Assembly: GCA_902167325.1 (NCBI GenBank)
Contig: LR632930.1
Span: 5,952,001 to 6,016,000, forward strand
Direction of reading: 5' to 3'
Source: Chitinophaga pinensis
GTDB taxonomy: Bacteria; Bacteroidota; Bacteroidia; Chitinophagales; Chitinophagaceae
DNA length: 64,000 nucleotides
How positions within the stretch are numbered: the first letter of the stretch is position 1; the number at the start of each line of letters is the position of its first letter. Below, in pieces: positions 7,594-16,624 of the stretch. A program made the position numbers and the translations under genes. The notes under the pieces are model-generated. The model made no database searches. It saw only the letters and a list, made by a program, of their open reading frames with translations, and was not told the DNA's origin.

Positions 7594-9993
7594 TTATTCG
7601 CGGATCATTTCCATCACTACTTTCACTACATCTTCCGCATTGGGTTTGGAGAAGTAGTCACCATCGGATCCGTATGCCGGGCGATGGGCCTGAGCAGCCA
7701 GGGTACGGGGAGCCACATCGAGCCAGCGATATCCGCCCTGTTGTTCCATTACCTGCTGGAACATGTAGGCAGTTCCGCCTCCAGGTACGTCTTCATCCAC
7801 AAACAGTATGCGGTTGGTCTTCTTTAACGATGCCAGGATGGAGTGGCCGGTATCGAATGGAAGAAGCGTCTGTACATCGATCAATTCGCAGGAAACACCC
7901 AAACCGGAAAGGGTTTGCATGGCATCTTCAATAATACGCAGGGTGCTGCCATAAGATACAATTGTTAAATCTGAACCTTCATGCAGTATTTCTGGTACCC
8001 CCATTGGCACGGTGAATTCCCCGATGTTTTCCGGCATCCGCTCTTTCAACCGGTAGCCATTCAGTGATTCAATTACAATAGCAGGTTCGTGTGCCCTAAG
8101 CAGCGTATTATACATGCCGGCAGCCTGTACCATATTGCGGGGGACGCAAACATGGAAGCCACGCAGTGAATTGATGATCATGCCCATCGGACTTCCTGAA
8201 TGCCAGATGCCCTCGAGCCGGTGCCCTCTGGTTCGAACGATGATCGGACAAAACTGGGTTCCGCGAGTACGGTATTGCAAAGAAGCTACATCGTCGCTCA
8301 GGGGCTGAAGTCCGTACAACAGGTAATCAAGGTATTGGATCTCTGCAATTGGACGAAGGCCACGCAGTGCCATGCCGATTCCCTGGCCCATAATCGTTAG
8401 TTCACGAATACCGGTATCGGAAATCCGGGTTTTGCCATGCTTGGCCTGAAGGCCGGCAAATCCCTGGTTTACGTCGCCAATTTTACCCACATCTTCACCA
8501 AAAGCGAATACAAGCGGGTTATCGGAAAACAGCTGATCGAAGTACTTATTCAGCACTTCATAACCGTTGATTACAGGAGCTTCATCAGCATATTGTGCCG
8601 GCACTTCCGGAACATTTAGTGCAGAGTTGGCGCCGGTTGCATACAGCAGTGAGTTATAATTTTCTTTTTCTGTAACGAGCTGGTTGTCGTAGAACAGCTG
8701 AAGCTCGTTTATTGCGGGAGAGAAGTCGCGCGGATGACGGAAGAGAATATGCGCAGCGGTTTTGAGGACATCCCGGCGAAGCGGTTCGCGGTTAGCGGTA
8801 AGCTCCTGAATGGTATGTTGTACAAATTCAACATCGGCACGGCCTTCTTCAATGATCTGGCGGCAAATGCCGGACAATTCCTGCACCTGGCTGCGGATGG
8901 GCGCAATATATTTTTCCCAGGCACGCTTACGGCCTTCGTGGGCAAGTACTTTGGCTTCTGCTTCGATCTCCTGGAGTGTTCCTTCATCTACCAGTGCGTT
9001 TTCAACAAGCCACTGGCGCATTTTAACATTACAGTCGAATTCTTTCTCCCAGGCCAGGCGTTCCTTGCTTTTGTAACGTTCGTGCGAACCGGAAGTGGAA
9101 TGCCCCTGCGGCTGAGTGATCTCTTCCACATGAAAGAGTACAGGTACGTGGGTTTCACGTGCCTTGCGAATGCCTTCTTCGAACACTTCGCATAAGCCGG
9201 CGTAATCCCAGCCCTTTACATTATATATCTCCAGCCCGTTAGTCTGTTCTCCCTTCCGGAAGCCTTCCAGAGCGGCACTAATAGAGCCTTTTGTTGTTTG
9301 ATATTTGCGGGGAACGGAAATACCATAACCATCATCCCAAACGAAAATGCAAAGAGGTACCTGCAAAACGCCGGCAGCATTCACTGTTTCCCAGAAATGG
9401 CCTTCACTGGTAGAGGCATCGCCGATAGTAGCGAAGCATACTTCATTGCCGTTGTGCGAAAGGTGAGTCAGCCCTTCCAGTTCCGGTACTTCACGGAACA
9501 GCTTGGATGCGAAGGCAAGCCCAAGTGCCCGAGGCATCTGTGCGGCGGTAGGCGCCATGTCTGCAGCGGTGTTCTTTTGCGCGGTGAGTGGCAGCCAGTT
9601 ACCGTCTGCGTCGATATTAGGAGTAGAAAAATGCGAGTTCATCTGACGCCCGGCGGAAAACGGATCGTTCTCCAGGTCAGGATCCGCGTAGAGCTGAGAG
9701 AAAAACTGCTCTACATTGGAAACACCGGTTGCGAAAGCCCACGTTTGATCACGGTAGTAACCCGAACGAAAATCGCCCGGCTTGAAATACTTGGACATTG
9801 CGATCTGCGCCACTTCCTTACCATCGCCAAATATCCCGAATTTGGCCTTACCGGTCAAAACTTCCCGGCGGCCCAGCAGGCTTACTTCCCTGCTGATACA
9901 GGCCAGCCTGAAATCATTCAAAACTTCCCTGCGGAACTCCTCAAATGACAACTGGCTTTGCATATTCATAGCTAATTCGTTGTTTTCGATCAT
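7594..9993 (-). CDS. fused 2-oxoacid dehydrogenase E1 alpha-beta (branched-chain type)
   Basis: A 799-residue thiamine-diphosphate enzyme that decarboxylates branched-chain or related 2-oxo acids and passes the acyl group to lipoyl-E2. The alpha half (about residues 1-390) has the cofactor motif GDASTSEGHFWETVNAAGV. The beta half (from about 480) starts with FAFGEDVGKIGDVNQGF and ends in the transketolase C-terminal domain. Fusion of the two subunits in one chain is common in Bacteroidota. An in-frame TTG at 10014 gives a longer frame, but it lies inside a -7 box (10012-10019), so the ATG at 9993 is preferred. E2 and E3 are not in the window. Confidence 0.9.
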   Translation of the reverse strand: MIENNELAMNMQSQLSFEEFRREVLNDFRLACISREVSLLGRREVLTGKAKFGIFGDGKEVAQIAMSKYFKPGDFRSGYYRDQTWAFATGVSNVEQFFSQLYADPDLENDPFSAGRQMNSHFSTPNIDADGNWLPLTAQKNTAADMAPTAAQMPRALGLAFASKLFREVPELEGLTHLSHNGNEVCFATIGDASTSEGHFWETVNAAGVLQVPLCIFVWDDGYGISVPRKYQTTKGSISAALEGFRKGEQTNGLEIYNVKGWDYAGLCEVFEEGIRKARETHVPVLFHVEEITQPQGHSTSGSHERYKSKERLAWEKEFDCNVKMRQWLVENALVDEGTLQEIEAEAKVLAHEGRKRAWEKYIAPIRSQVQELSGICRQIIEEGRADVEFVQHTIQELTANREPLRRDVLKTAAHILFRHPRDFSPAINELQLFYDNQLVTEKENYNSLLYATGANSALNVPEVPAQYADEAPVINGYEVLNKYFDQLFSDNPLVFAFGEDVGKIGDVNQGFAGLQAKHGKTRISDTGIRELTIMGQGIGMALRGLRPIAEIQYLDYLLYGLQPLSDDVASLQYRTRGTQFCPIIVRTRGHRLEGIWHSGSPMGMIINSLRGFHVCVPRNMVQAAGMYNTLLRAHEPAIVIESLNGYRLKERMPENIGEFTVPMGVPEILHEGSDLTIVSYGSTLRIIEDAMQTLSGLGVSCELIDVQTLLPFDTGHSILASLKKTNRILFVDEDVPGGGTAYMFQQVMEQQGGYRWLDVAPRTLAAQAHRPAYGSDGDYFSKPNAEDVVKVVMEMIRE

Positions 9994-10011
9994 GCCATCC
10001 TGGTTAAAGCA

Positions 10012-10019
10012 CAAATGTA
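10012..10019 (-). promoter_or_regulatory. -7 promoter element for the fused E1 gene
   Basis: TACATTTG on the minus strand fits TAnnTTTG and lies 18 bases upstream of the ATG at 9993. Its position rules out the longer TTG-started frame. Confidence 0.5.
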
Positions 10020-10120
10020 GGGGAAATTGATGAATGGGTAAATGACTGGGCGCATCGCGTAAAAATTAAATTTTTAAGAAATTTTTAATATCTTGATATG
10101 CACGGTTCAGTTTTTGGCCG

Positions 10121-10128
10121 TAAATTTG
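10121..10128 (+). promoter_or_regulatory. -7 promoter element for the DUF1573 gene
   Basis: TAAATTTG matches TAnnTTTG, 58 bases upstream of the start codon. Confidence 0.45.
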
Positions 10129-10186
10129 AACTGGAAACTGGTAGAAACGTAAATGTTTAACCAATCGTTTAAAAACCAATGTTATC

Positions 10187-10591
10187 ATGAAAAAATTCGT
10201 TGTATCCCTATTTGCAACTTTACTGGTAACCACTTCACTGTGGGCACAGGCACAGAATGGAGGCGGAACGGCCCATGCAGTTGATGCTAAACTGAAATTC
10301 AAAAAAGAAACAGTTGATTTCGGTAAAACCAAGCTGAATAAACCCGTTACCGTTACTTTCGAGTTCACCAACATCTCCAAAGAGCCCGTGTTGATCGAAG
10401 CAGCTAAACCCAGCTGCGGTTGCACCACGCCTAAATGGACAGTTGAACCCATCCTGCCCGGTAAAACAGGTAATATCACTGCTACCTATAGCGCGAATGC
10501 GGTAGGCAAGCCAATGAAAACGATCTACCTGAAGTTAAAGGGAGTTGACCAGGAGAAAGAACTGTTCCTGACCGGTACAGTCGAAAACTAA
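10187..10591 (+). CDS. exported DUF1573 protein
   Basis: A 134-residue protein with a signal peptide (MKKFVVSLFATLLVTTSLWA, cleaved near residue 20) and one Ig-like DUF1573 domain. Diagnostic segments are TVDFGKTKLNKPVTVTFEFT and the paired cysteines in KPSCGCTTPKW. The family is abundant in Bacteroidota, is periplasmic or surface-located, and has no established function. The gene stands alone, with its own -7 box and a strong terminator 20 bases after the stop. Confidence 0.92.
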   Translation: MKKFVVSLFATLLVTTSLWAQAQNGGGTAHAVDAKLKFKKETVDFGKTKLNKPVTVTFEFTNISKEPVLIEAAKPSCGCTTPKWTVEPILPGKTGNITATYSANAVGKPMKTIYLKLKGVDQEKELFLTGTVEN

Positions 10592-10611
10592 GAGAAAAAT
10601 CATCACAATAG

Positions 10612-10643
10612 AATGCCTCCCGATCAAACCGGGAGGCATTTTT
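10612..10643 (+). terminator. intrinsic terminator after the DUF1573 gene
   Basis: Stem aatgcctccc / gggaggcatt with a 9-base loop, followed by TTTGTTTT. Confidence 0.85.
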
Positions 10644-10676
10644 GTTTTATAACCAATTATAACAAGCGAGTTGCCT

Positions 10677-10684
10677 TACCTTTG
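10677..10684 (+). promoter_or_regulatory. -7 promoter element for the aminotransferase
   Basis: TACCTTTG matches TAnnTTTG and lies 22 bases upstream of the ATG at 10706. Confidence 0.55.
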
Positions 10685-10705
10685 CCTCGCTAAAACCAAC
10701 ACCAA

Positions 10706-11899
10706 ATGCCGAAAATCAGTCAGCGCGGCCAGATCATGCCGCCCTCTCCGATCCGTAAACTGGTTCCCTATGCAGAAGCAGCGAAAAAGAAAGGAGTTAC
10801 GGTTTACCATCTAAACATCGGTCAACCCGATATCGAAACGCCCAAGCCGGTCCTCGACGCTGTGCGTAATTCCCATTTCCCCATTCTCGAATACAGCCAT
10901 AGCGCAGGCAACGAATCTTACCGCCGCAAGCTCACCACCTATTATGGCCGGTTCGGCATCTCTCTGGACCATAACCAGATCATCGTTACCACCGGTGGCT
11001 CCGAAGCAATCATTTTCGGTTTTATGGCTTGCCTTGATCCGGGAGATGAAGTTATTATCCCGGAGCCTTTCTATGCTAACTACAACGGCTTTGCCGTGGA
11101 AGCGGAAGTCAAGGTAGTTCCTGTTACATCAGGTATCGATTCTGGCTTCGCATTGCCTCCCATTGCCGATTTCGAGCAGAAGATCACGCCTAAAACCAAG
11201 GCCATTCTCATCTGTAATCCAAACAACCCTACAGGTTACCTCTATAGCACGGAAGAACTTAACATTCTCCGCGATATCTGTAAAAAGCATAACCTCTTCC
11301 TCTTTTCTGACGAAGCTTACCGTGAATTCGCTTACGATGGCACCACACTGTCTGCCCTGCAACTTGAGGGACTGGAAGACAATGTGGTTGTATTCGATAC
11401 CATTTCCAAGCGTTACAGTGCCTGCGGCGGCCGTATTGGCGCCCTTGTAACGCGTAATAAAACTCTGCTTGATTCCGTGATGAAATTCGCACAGGCACGT
11501 CTCAGTCCGCCTAGCTTCGCCCAGATTGCTGCCGAAGCTGCAGTAGACCTCCCTGCAGATTATTTCGACGGTATTAAAGCTGAATATAAAAGCCGTCGTG
11601 ATCTCCTCGTAAAACGCCTGAATGAAATCCCGGGAGTGTTTTGCCCCAATCCGGGTGGAGCATTTTACGCCATGGCCAAACTGCCAATTGATGATGCGGA
11701 TAAGTTCTGCCAGTGGCTGCTGGAGGATTTCAGCCATGAACAACAGACCGTCATGCTGTCTCCCGGCACCGGATTCTATGCAACGGCTGGACTGGGTAAA
11801 CAGGAAGTTCGCTTTGCATATGTTCTGAATCTGGCATCCATAGATAAGGCAATGACTACCCTGTCAAAAGCGCTGGAAGTTTACCCTGGTCGCAGCTAA
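10706..11899 (+). CDS. class I/II pyridoxal-phosphate aminotransferase (AspC-like)
   Basis: A 397-residue cytoplasmic enzyme transferring amino groups between an amino acid and a 2-oxo acid. The N-terminal substrate-loop region holds HLNIGQPDIETP. The cofactor-contact motif CNPNNPTGYLYS comes mid-protein. The Schiff-base lysine lies in DTISKRYSACGGRIGA, and the C-terminal arginine in EVRFAY. Length and motifs fit the aspartate aminotransferase superfamily (subgroup I-gamma). Substrate cannot be fixed. It is monocistronic; an AT-rich region with candidate small RNAs follows. Confidence 0.9.
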   Translation: MPKISQRGQIMPPSPIRKLVPYAEAAKKKGVTVYHLNIGQPDIETPKPVLDAVRNSHFPILEYSHSAGNESYRRKLTTYYGRFGISLDHNQIIVTTGGSEAIIFGFMACLDPGDEVIIPEPFYANYNGFAVEAEVKVVPVTSGIDSGFALPPIADFEQKITPKTKAILICNPNNPTGYLYSTEELNILRDICKKHNLFLFSDEAYREFAYDGTTLSALQLEGLEDNVVVFDTISKRYSACGGRIGALVTRNKTLLDSVMKFAQARLSPPSFAQIAAEAAVDLPADYFDGIKAEYKSRRDLLVKRLNEIPGVFCPNPGGAFYAMAKLPIDDADKFCQWLLEDFSHEQQTVMLSPGTGFYATAGLGKQEVRFAYVLNLASIDKAMTTLSKALEVYPGRS

Positions 11900-12210
11900 A
11901 CTGTCAGCAATTCCTGTCAGTTTGTGTTAAAAAAACATCAAATTTCAAAAACTGATAAAAATCATGTTTTTACAATTGAAGGGCTGGAAGGCCTAGCAGA
12001 AGGTATATTTCACATTATATTTAATTCTATATAATGTTTTCCATGAAGCTTCTTGAATATTTTCAAGTTTTAAGTTTTGTAATTTGAATTTTATGTCTAT
12101 TTTTACTGTGTAGTCGGGACGCAAAGGTGAAATGATAACAAATTGTAAAATTAAACATACATGTTGAACAAATTTCTAAACCTGCTTAGCAAAAAATTAA
12201 CTTGTATAAT
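11900..12210. other. AT-rich intergenic DNA
   Basis: No coding frame or strong hairpin. This stretch lies between the aminotransferase stop and the first candidate small-RNA promoter at 12211. Confidence 0.5.
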
Positions 12211-12241
12211 TTTGACAAATGGGAAAATGGCGCGACCTTTG
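12211..12241 (+). promoter_or_regulatory. promoter of candidate small RNA 1
   Basis: TTTG (12211-12214), exactly 19 bases, then GACCTTTG (12234-12241). This is the Bacteroidota -33/-7 arrangement with a single mismatch. No protein gene follows. Confidence 0.65.
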
Positions 12242-12245
12242 CATT

Positions 12246-12374
12246 ATCAACATTATGTAAAAAATCGGCGACTAACTAAAACGTTTTAGCCAAACAACAT
12301 ATTTTTGTATCAGTTTTTCATAACGTGGAATTTATAAAGGCAAACGGCTCTGATCACAGAGCCGTATTTTTTTT
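12246..12374 (+). ncRNA. candidate small RNA 1
   Basis: About 125 bases from the predicted start to an intrinsic terminator (acggctctg-atca-cagagccgt, then eight T). Inside are the palindrome CTAAAACGTTTTAG and the 19-base element ttttcataacgtggaattt (12315-12333), which recurs in candidate 2. There is no open frame of useful length. I do not recognise a known RNA family; it could also be a leader remnant. Confidence 0.5.
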
Positions 12375-12526
12375 CCCTATAGTTTCATTCACATCCAACC
12401 GATTGCATTTTAAAATCCTCTATTTCAAGAAAACTTAGGCCGCTTTAAAAAGCTGATCTCGCTGAATTTTTCCTATTATTGTCATGTAATGAAAAGACAA
12501 GGTGGGTATTGTGCTTAACCGCATAG

Positions 12527-12597
12527 TACCTTTCGCTAGTTTTCATAACGTGGAATTTTAAAATGCAACGGTCCTGACTCCTCAGGACCGTCTTTGT
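12527..12597 (+). ncRNA. candidate small RNA 2 with its promoter
   Basis: A -7-like TACCTTTC (12527-12534) is followed by the same 19-base element as candidate 1 (12540-12558) and a 10-bp terminator stem (acggtcctga-ctcc-tcaggaccgt, 12568-12591) with a T-rich tail. The two hairpins have related outer bases and loops but different inner stems, which suggests duplicated and diverged units. The -33 box is not clear. Confidence 0.4.
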
Positions 12598-12632
12598 TTC
12601 ATTTCTCTCCTACTGCCTATATCTGGGGAAAC

Positions 12633-12657
12633 AAAAAAGGCCCCCTTTGGGAGGCCT
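12633..12657 (-). terminator. intrinsic terminator after carA
   Basis: On the minus strand, aggcctccc pairs with gggggcct across an AAA loop (one bulge), followed by TTTTTT, 30 bases past the carA stop. Confidence 0.75.
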
Positions 12658-12687
12658 CTTACTATTACTTTCTTAGGTAACTTAAAC

Positions 12688-13806
12688 TTACTTGGCGTTA
12701 TGCTCACGGATCATCGTAAAGAAATCATCGAACAGATAGCGTGAATCGTGCGGACCCGGTGTGCTTTCCGGATGGTACTGCACTGAAAACGCAGGCTTAT
12801 TCTTAATCCGGATGCCTTCTACTGAGTTATCGTTCAGGTTGATGTGTGTCACTTCAACGTGCTCAGACGCTTCAACCGCTTTACCGTCAATAGCGAAACC
12901 ATGATTCTGTGTTGTGATTTCACATTTCCCCGTCAGCAGGTTCTTTACCGGATGGTTCAGCCCCCGGTGACCGTGGTGCATTTTGTAGGTAGGAATACCA
13001 TTGGCCATGGCCAGCAACTGGTGTCCAAGGCAAATACCAAAGAGCGGACGCTCAGCGGCAAGCACTTTCCTGATCGTATCCACAGCATATGTTAAGGGAG
13101 CCGGGTCACCAGGACCGTTAGAGATGAAATAAGCATGTGGCTTAAATTCCTCACACTCTTCAAAGGTGGATTTAGTGGGATGTACTTTCAGATAAGCCCC
13201 TTTCTCGGAGAGACATTTAAGCATATTACGCTTAACCCCATTATCGAGTACCGCAATTCGGATCTCAGCATTTGGGTCTCCTACAAAATATGGCTCTTTC
13301 GTGGATACTTCGGCGCAAAGAGCAAGTCCTTCCATTGAAGGTACTTCCTGCAGGCGCTTAGCCAGCTCCTGCTCGTCGAGGATCTCTGAGGAGATAATGC
13401 AGTTCATGGCGCCCTTATTGCGGATATGAGCTACCAGCGCACGGGTATCTACCTCATGAATCGCTACCAGGTTGTTCTCTTCCAGGAATTGGGCGAGTGA
13501 CTGGTCTGCCATTTTGCGGGAGTAGTTGGATGCAATGTTTTTGCAGATCAGACCACTGATTTTCACAGCGCTGGATTCAACGTCCTCTTTTTTAGTGCCG
13601 TAGTTGCCTACGTAGCAGTTGTTCATGATCAGCACCTGTCCTTTGTAGGAAGGGTCTGTAAACACCTCCTGATAACCAGTCATCCCGGTATTAAAACAAA
13701 GCTCCCCGGAAGCGGTTCCTACTTTACCGAACGCTTTACCGTGAAAAATGGTGCCATCTTCGAGCAACAGCATGGCAGGCTGTGTAGATCTGATAGTCTG
13801 CGGCAT
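12688..13806 (-). CDS. carA: carbamoyl-phosphate synthase small subunit (glutaminase)
   Basis: A 372-residue amidotransferase subunit that hydrolyses glutamine and feeds ammonia to CarB for pyrimidine and arginine synthesis. The N-terminal CPSase domain contains CFNTGMTGYQEVFTDPSY. The class I glutaminase domain has the nucleophile elbow FGICLGHQLLA and the catalytic His/Glu in VQYHPESTPGPHDS. All catalytic residues are present. carB is not adjacent; a separate zinc-ribbon gene lies upstream on the same strand, with a gap of about 95 bases. Confidence 0.95.
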   Translation of the reverse strand: MPQTIRSTQPAMLLLEDGTIFHGKAFGKVGTASGELCFNTGMTGYQEVFTDPSYKGQVLIMNNCYVGNYGTKKEDVESSAVKISGLICKNIASNYSRKMADQSLAQFLEENNLVAIHEVDTRALVAHIRNKGAMNCIISSEILDEQELAKRLQEVPSMEGLALCAEVSTKEPYFVGDPNAEIRIAVLDNGVKRNMLKCLSEKGAYLKVHPTKSTFEECEEFKPHAYFISNGPGDPAPLTYAVDTIRKVLAAERPLFGICLGHQLLAMANGIPTYKMHHGHRGLNHPVKNLLTGKCEITTQNHGFAIDGKAVEASEHVEVTHINLNDNSVEGIRIKNKPAFSVQYHPESTPGPHDSRYLFDDFFTMIREHNAK

Positions 13807-13900
13807 TTCTTCTTACCCTTTCTTTTTTATGTCCTGTTAGGGACGATTAAAACTTTGCAAAGTTAGGGCATGATTCTGAATTTCACGCAGTTTTTTCAGA

Positions 13901-14722
13901 TCAATTCAAATGAACAGAAGTCATGATTTTGTCAGCTGCTGATTTCCCTGCAAAATCATCGGCAGAATGGATTACTATCAACTGTACGGAACTGCCTCCA
14001 CGTACGAGAACCAGACTGTTGAATGCCACTGGCCCAGCTTCCCGTAAAGCATAAGTTCCTTTCTGTAAGAGGGCTTCTTCCCCGTTAATGTATACTGTAT
14101 GTGATGTATAGCTGAATCTGGAAATACCCGGCCTTGTCTCCATTCCTCGTATGATGTGCTCAGCAGCCTCTTCAAGACTTATACTGGCCTTTGCCAGGTA
14201 AATTATTTCTTCCATCCGGATAACGATGCCATCCGCTTTACCACCTGCCTCAAAGGCTTTCTTACGCATATTAGAGAGATCTTCCTGCGATTGTGGTTTC
14301 AGAGAAAGCGGACTCTGTATTCGGATTATATTACCTCGAAAAGTACGCCAGCGATCCACCTCAAGCAATGTTGGTGATACTTTCGGTTCCCTGAAAAAAG
14401 CCATTAGGTAAGGACCATACAACATACTAAGGCCTGTGCAGGCTAAAAAACATATAATACCGACGGCCAGGGTCACTTTCCGCCGTCCACTAAAACTGGA
14501 TCTACGCACCTTCCGTTGTTCACGGGCAGCAAATTCTTCCCCGGAAATACCAAATTCCAATCCATAGCTGTTCAGGTTACCATTCGGGTGCTGGATAAGC
14601 CAATCTTTATAAATAATGGGAAATTTCTTGCCGCAATGGTCGCAGAAGGTGAGGTATTCCGACTTTAAAGCACTGTATTCACCACAATGCTGGCAGTTCA
14701 TGTAATTCATAGGAAAGGGCAT
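13901..14722 (-). CDS. zinc-ribbon, single-pass membrane protein of unknown function
   Basis: A 273-residue protein. The N-terminal zinc ribbon has CQHC and CDHC about 20 residues apart. A basic region (KVRRSSFSGRRK) precedes one transmembrane helix (about residues 85-107). A C-terminal domain of about 160 residues, probably outside the membrane, follows with no recognised family. The layout resembles membrane-anchored zinc-ribbon proteins that monitor or bind a partner, but no function can be named. The start is ambiguous between ATG codons at 14722, 14710 and 14701. It lies between the rplQ terminator and carA. Confidence 0.75.
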   Translation of the reverse strand: MPFPMNYMNCQHCGEYSALKSEYLTFCDHCGKKFPIIYKDWLIQHPNGNLNSYGLEFGISGEEFAAREQRKVRRSSFSGRRKVTLAVGIICFLACTGLSMLYGPYLMAFFREPKVSPTLLEVDRWRTFRGNIIRIQSPLSLKPQSQEDLSNMRKKAFEAGGKADGIVIRMEEIIYLAKASISLEEAAEHIIRGMETRPGISRFSYTSHTVYINGEEALLQKGTYALREAGPVAFNSLVLVRGGSSVQLIVIHSADDFAGKSAADKIMTSVHLN

Positions 14723-14902
14723 TAGGTGCCGGCAGCACTAAATTATGTATTTTTACTATATATACAAAATACACATGTGTTGGTATCAAATACTGCTTCC
14801 TCAGACAGGAAGGGATATCTCCTTGATTTATCTCTTTAACTGAGGAGTTGCACCGATTAACCCGTACTACATAAATATTCTTTCCTGATTCGGGGAGGAA
14901 TA

Positions 14903-14935
14903 AAAAAAGGGATAAGGCGGTAGCCTTATCCCTTT
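14903..14935 (-). terminator. terminator of the ribosomal alpha operon
   Basis: A 13-bp perfect stem (aaagggataaggc / gccttatcccttt) with a 4-base loop. Read on the minus strand it ends in seven T, 20 bases after the rplQ stop. Confidence 0.9.
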
Positions 14936-14955
14936 GGTATAGATTGTTGAGAAAA

Positions 14956-15441
14956 CTATTCAGCAGTTTTTTCTTCTGCAGCAGGAGCTTCTGCTTCAGC
15001 GCCTTCCGCTTTCTTTTTACCGCCGGCACGACGGGTCTTTTTAGCGGGTGCTTTGTCAGCTTCAGCAGTTTTGCCATAGATTTCGTTGAAATCAACAAGC
15101 TCAATCAGTGCAGTTTCGGCGTTGTCACCGATACGTTTGCCAAGCTTGATGATACGGGTGTAACCACCGGGACGGCTGGCGATTTTCTCGCTGATGGTGC
15201 CGAACAGTTCCTGGATAGCTTCTTTGTCCTGCAGGTAGGAGAAAACGATACGACGGTTGTGGGTGTCGTCATTTTTACCGCGGGTCAGCAGGGGCTCAAC
15301 GTAAACGCGGAGCGCTTTGGCTTTAGCCAGGGTGGTGGTGATACGTTTGTGGCTGATCAGTTCGCAGGCCAGGTTGCTCATCAGGCTTTTGCGGTGAGCG
15401 GCCGTACGGCTCAGCTTATTCAATTTCTTTCCGTGACGCAT
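14956..15441 (-). CDS. rplQ: 50S ribosomal protein L17
   Basis: 161 residues, last gene of the alpha operon. The core (MRHGKKLNKLSRTAAHRKSL onward) is typical and lines the exit-tunnel side of the large subunit. Most bacterial L17 proteins end near residue 120-130. This one carries an extra Ala/Lys/Glu-rich low-complexity tail from about residue 127, as many Bacteroidota L17 do. It follows rpoA with a gap of about 110 bases. Confidence 0.97.
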   Translation of the reverse strand: MRHGKKLNKLSRTAAHRKSLMSNLACELISHKRITTTLAKAKALRVYVEPLLTRGKNDDTHNRRIVFSYLQDKEAIQELFGTISEKIASRPGGYTRIIKLGKRIGDNAETALIELVDFNEIYGKTAEADKAPAKKTRRAGGKKKAEGAEAEAPAAEEKTAE

Positions 15442-15550
15442 GACTTTTTGTTGTTTGGTTTCCCCCGCACCGTGTCAGGAATTGCGAGGTACTTGTTATA
15501 AAATGCAAATCACGCCCTCCTGATGGGGAGCGTGATGTACTAAATAAATA

Positions 15551-16546
15551 CTATTCTTCGTCGAGTTTCAGTTTGGACAGGTCCATACCGAAATGCAGGC
15601 CTCTTTCGCCCAGCACCTGTTCGATTTCGCTGAGGGATTTCTGACCGAAGTTGCGGAATTTCATCAGCTCTTCCTGTTCGTACTGAACCAGTTCGCTCAG
15701 GGAGTTGATTTTAGCAGCTTTCAGGCAGTTGAATGCGCGCACGCTGAGATCCAGATCTTCGAGGGGAGTTTTCAGGATCTTGCGGAGCTGCAGGGTTTGT
15801 TCGTCTACCACATCTTCTTTTTCAGTGTCTTTGGTATCAAAGCTGATGTTCTCATCGGTGATGATCATCAGGTGCTGAATAAGGATACGGGAAGCTTGTT
15901 TCACCGCTTCTTCCGGATGGATAGTACCGTCTGTAACCACTTCCATGATCAGTTTCTCGTAGTCGGTCTTTTGTTCCACACGGGTGTTTTCGATACTGTA
16001 TTTCACGTTCTTGATGGGCGTAAATACGGAATCGATCGCGATGTAACCAAACACTGCATCTTTGGGTCTGTTTTCCTCAGCCGGAACGTAACCGCGGCCT
16101 TTGCCGATGGTTAGTTCGATATCCAGCTTAGCGGAAGGATCCAGGGTGCAGATCAGCAGTTCGGGGTTCATGATCTGGAAAGAGTTGGTTGCTTTCTCGA
16201 TCAAATCCGCCCTGAACTCAGTTTTACCTTTGATGGAGATCTGGATTTTCTCGCTGCTTACTTCATTCTCAACGATTTTCTTGAAACGAACCTGTTTCAG
16301 GTTGAGGATGATTTCAGTAACGTCTTCCGTGATTCCTTTCAGTGTGGCAAACTCGTGATCAGCGCCTTCGATCTTGATACCCACAATGGCATAGCCCTCC
16401 AAAGACGACAACAGCACGCGGCGGAGCGCGTTACCAATTGTCACACCATAACCCGGTTCTAACGGACGGAATTCGAATTGAGCTTCAAAGTCGGTAGACT
16501 TCTGCAAAACGATCTTGTCAGGCTTTTGGAAATTAAGAATTGCCAT
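15551..16546 (-). CDS. rpoA: RNA polymerase alpha subunit
   Basis: 331 residues. The N-terminal assembly domain carries RPLEPGYGVTIGNALRRVLL. The C-terminal domain, with LDLSVRAFNCLKAAKI and the helix-hairpin-helix FGQKSLSEIEQVL, contacts UP elements and activators. Length is normal. It lies between rpsD and rplQ as in most bacteria. Confidence 0.98.
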   Translation of the reverse strand: MAILNFQKPDKIVLQKSTDFEAQFEFRPLEPGYGVTIGNALRRVLLSSLEGYAIVGIKIEGADHEFATLKGITEDVTEIILNLKQVRFKKIVENEVSSEKIQISIKGKTEFRADLIEKATNSFQIMNPELLICTLDPSAKLDIELTIGKGRGYVPAEENRPKDAVFGYIAIDSVFTPIKNVKYSIENTRVEQKTDYEKLIMEVVTDGTIHPEEAVKQASRILIQHLMIITDENISFDTKDTEKEDVVDEQTLQLRKILKTPLEDLDLSVRAFNCLKAAKINSLSELVQYEQEELMKFRNFGQKSLSEIEQVLGERGLHFGMDLSKLKLDEE

Positions 16547-16624
16547 TGATATGCTTGATTTATGAGTTTTAAGGTATATTCTACGGCCAACGCCACCCCG
16601 GATACCGGGATGGCTGGCACGTTA

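Noticed and set aside
9994..10014. TTG start seven codons upstream for the fused E1 gene
   Set aside because: The codon lies within a TAnnTTTG -7 element, so it would not be inside the transcript.
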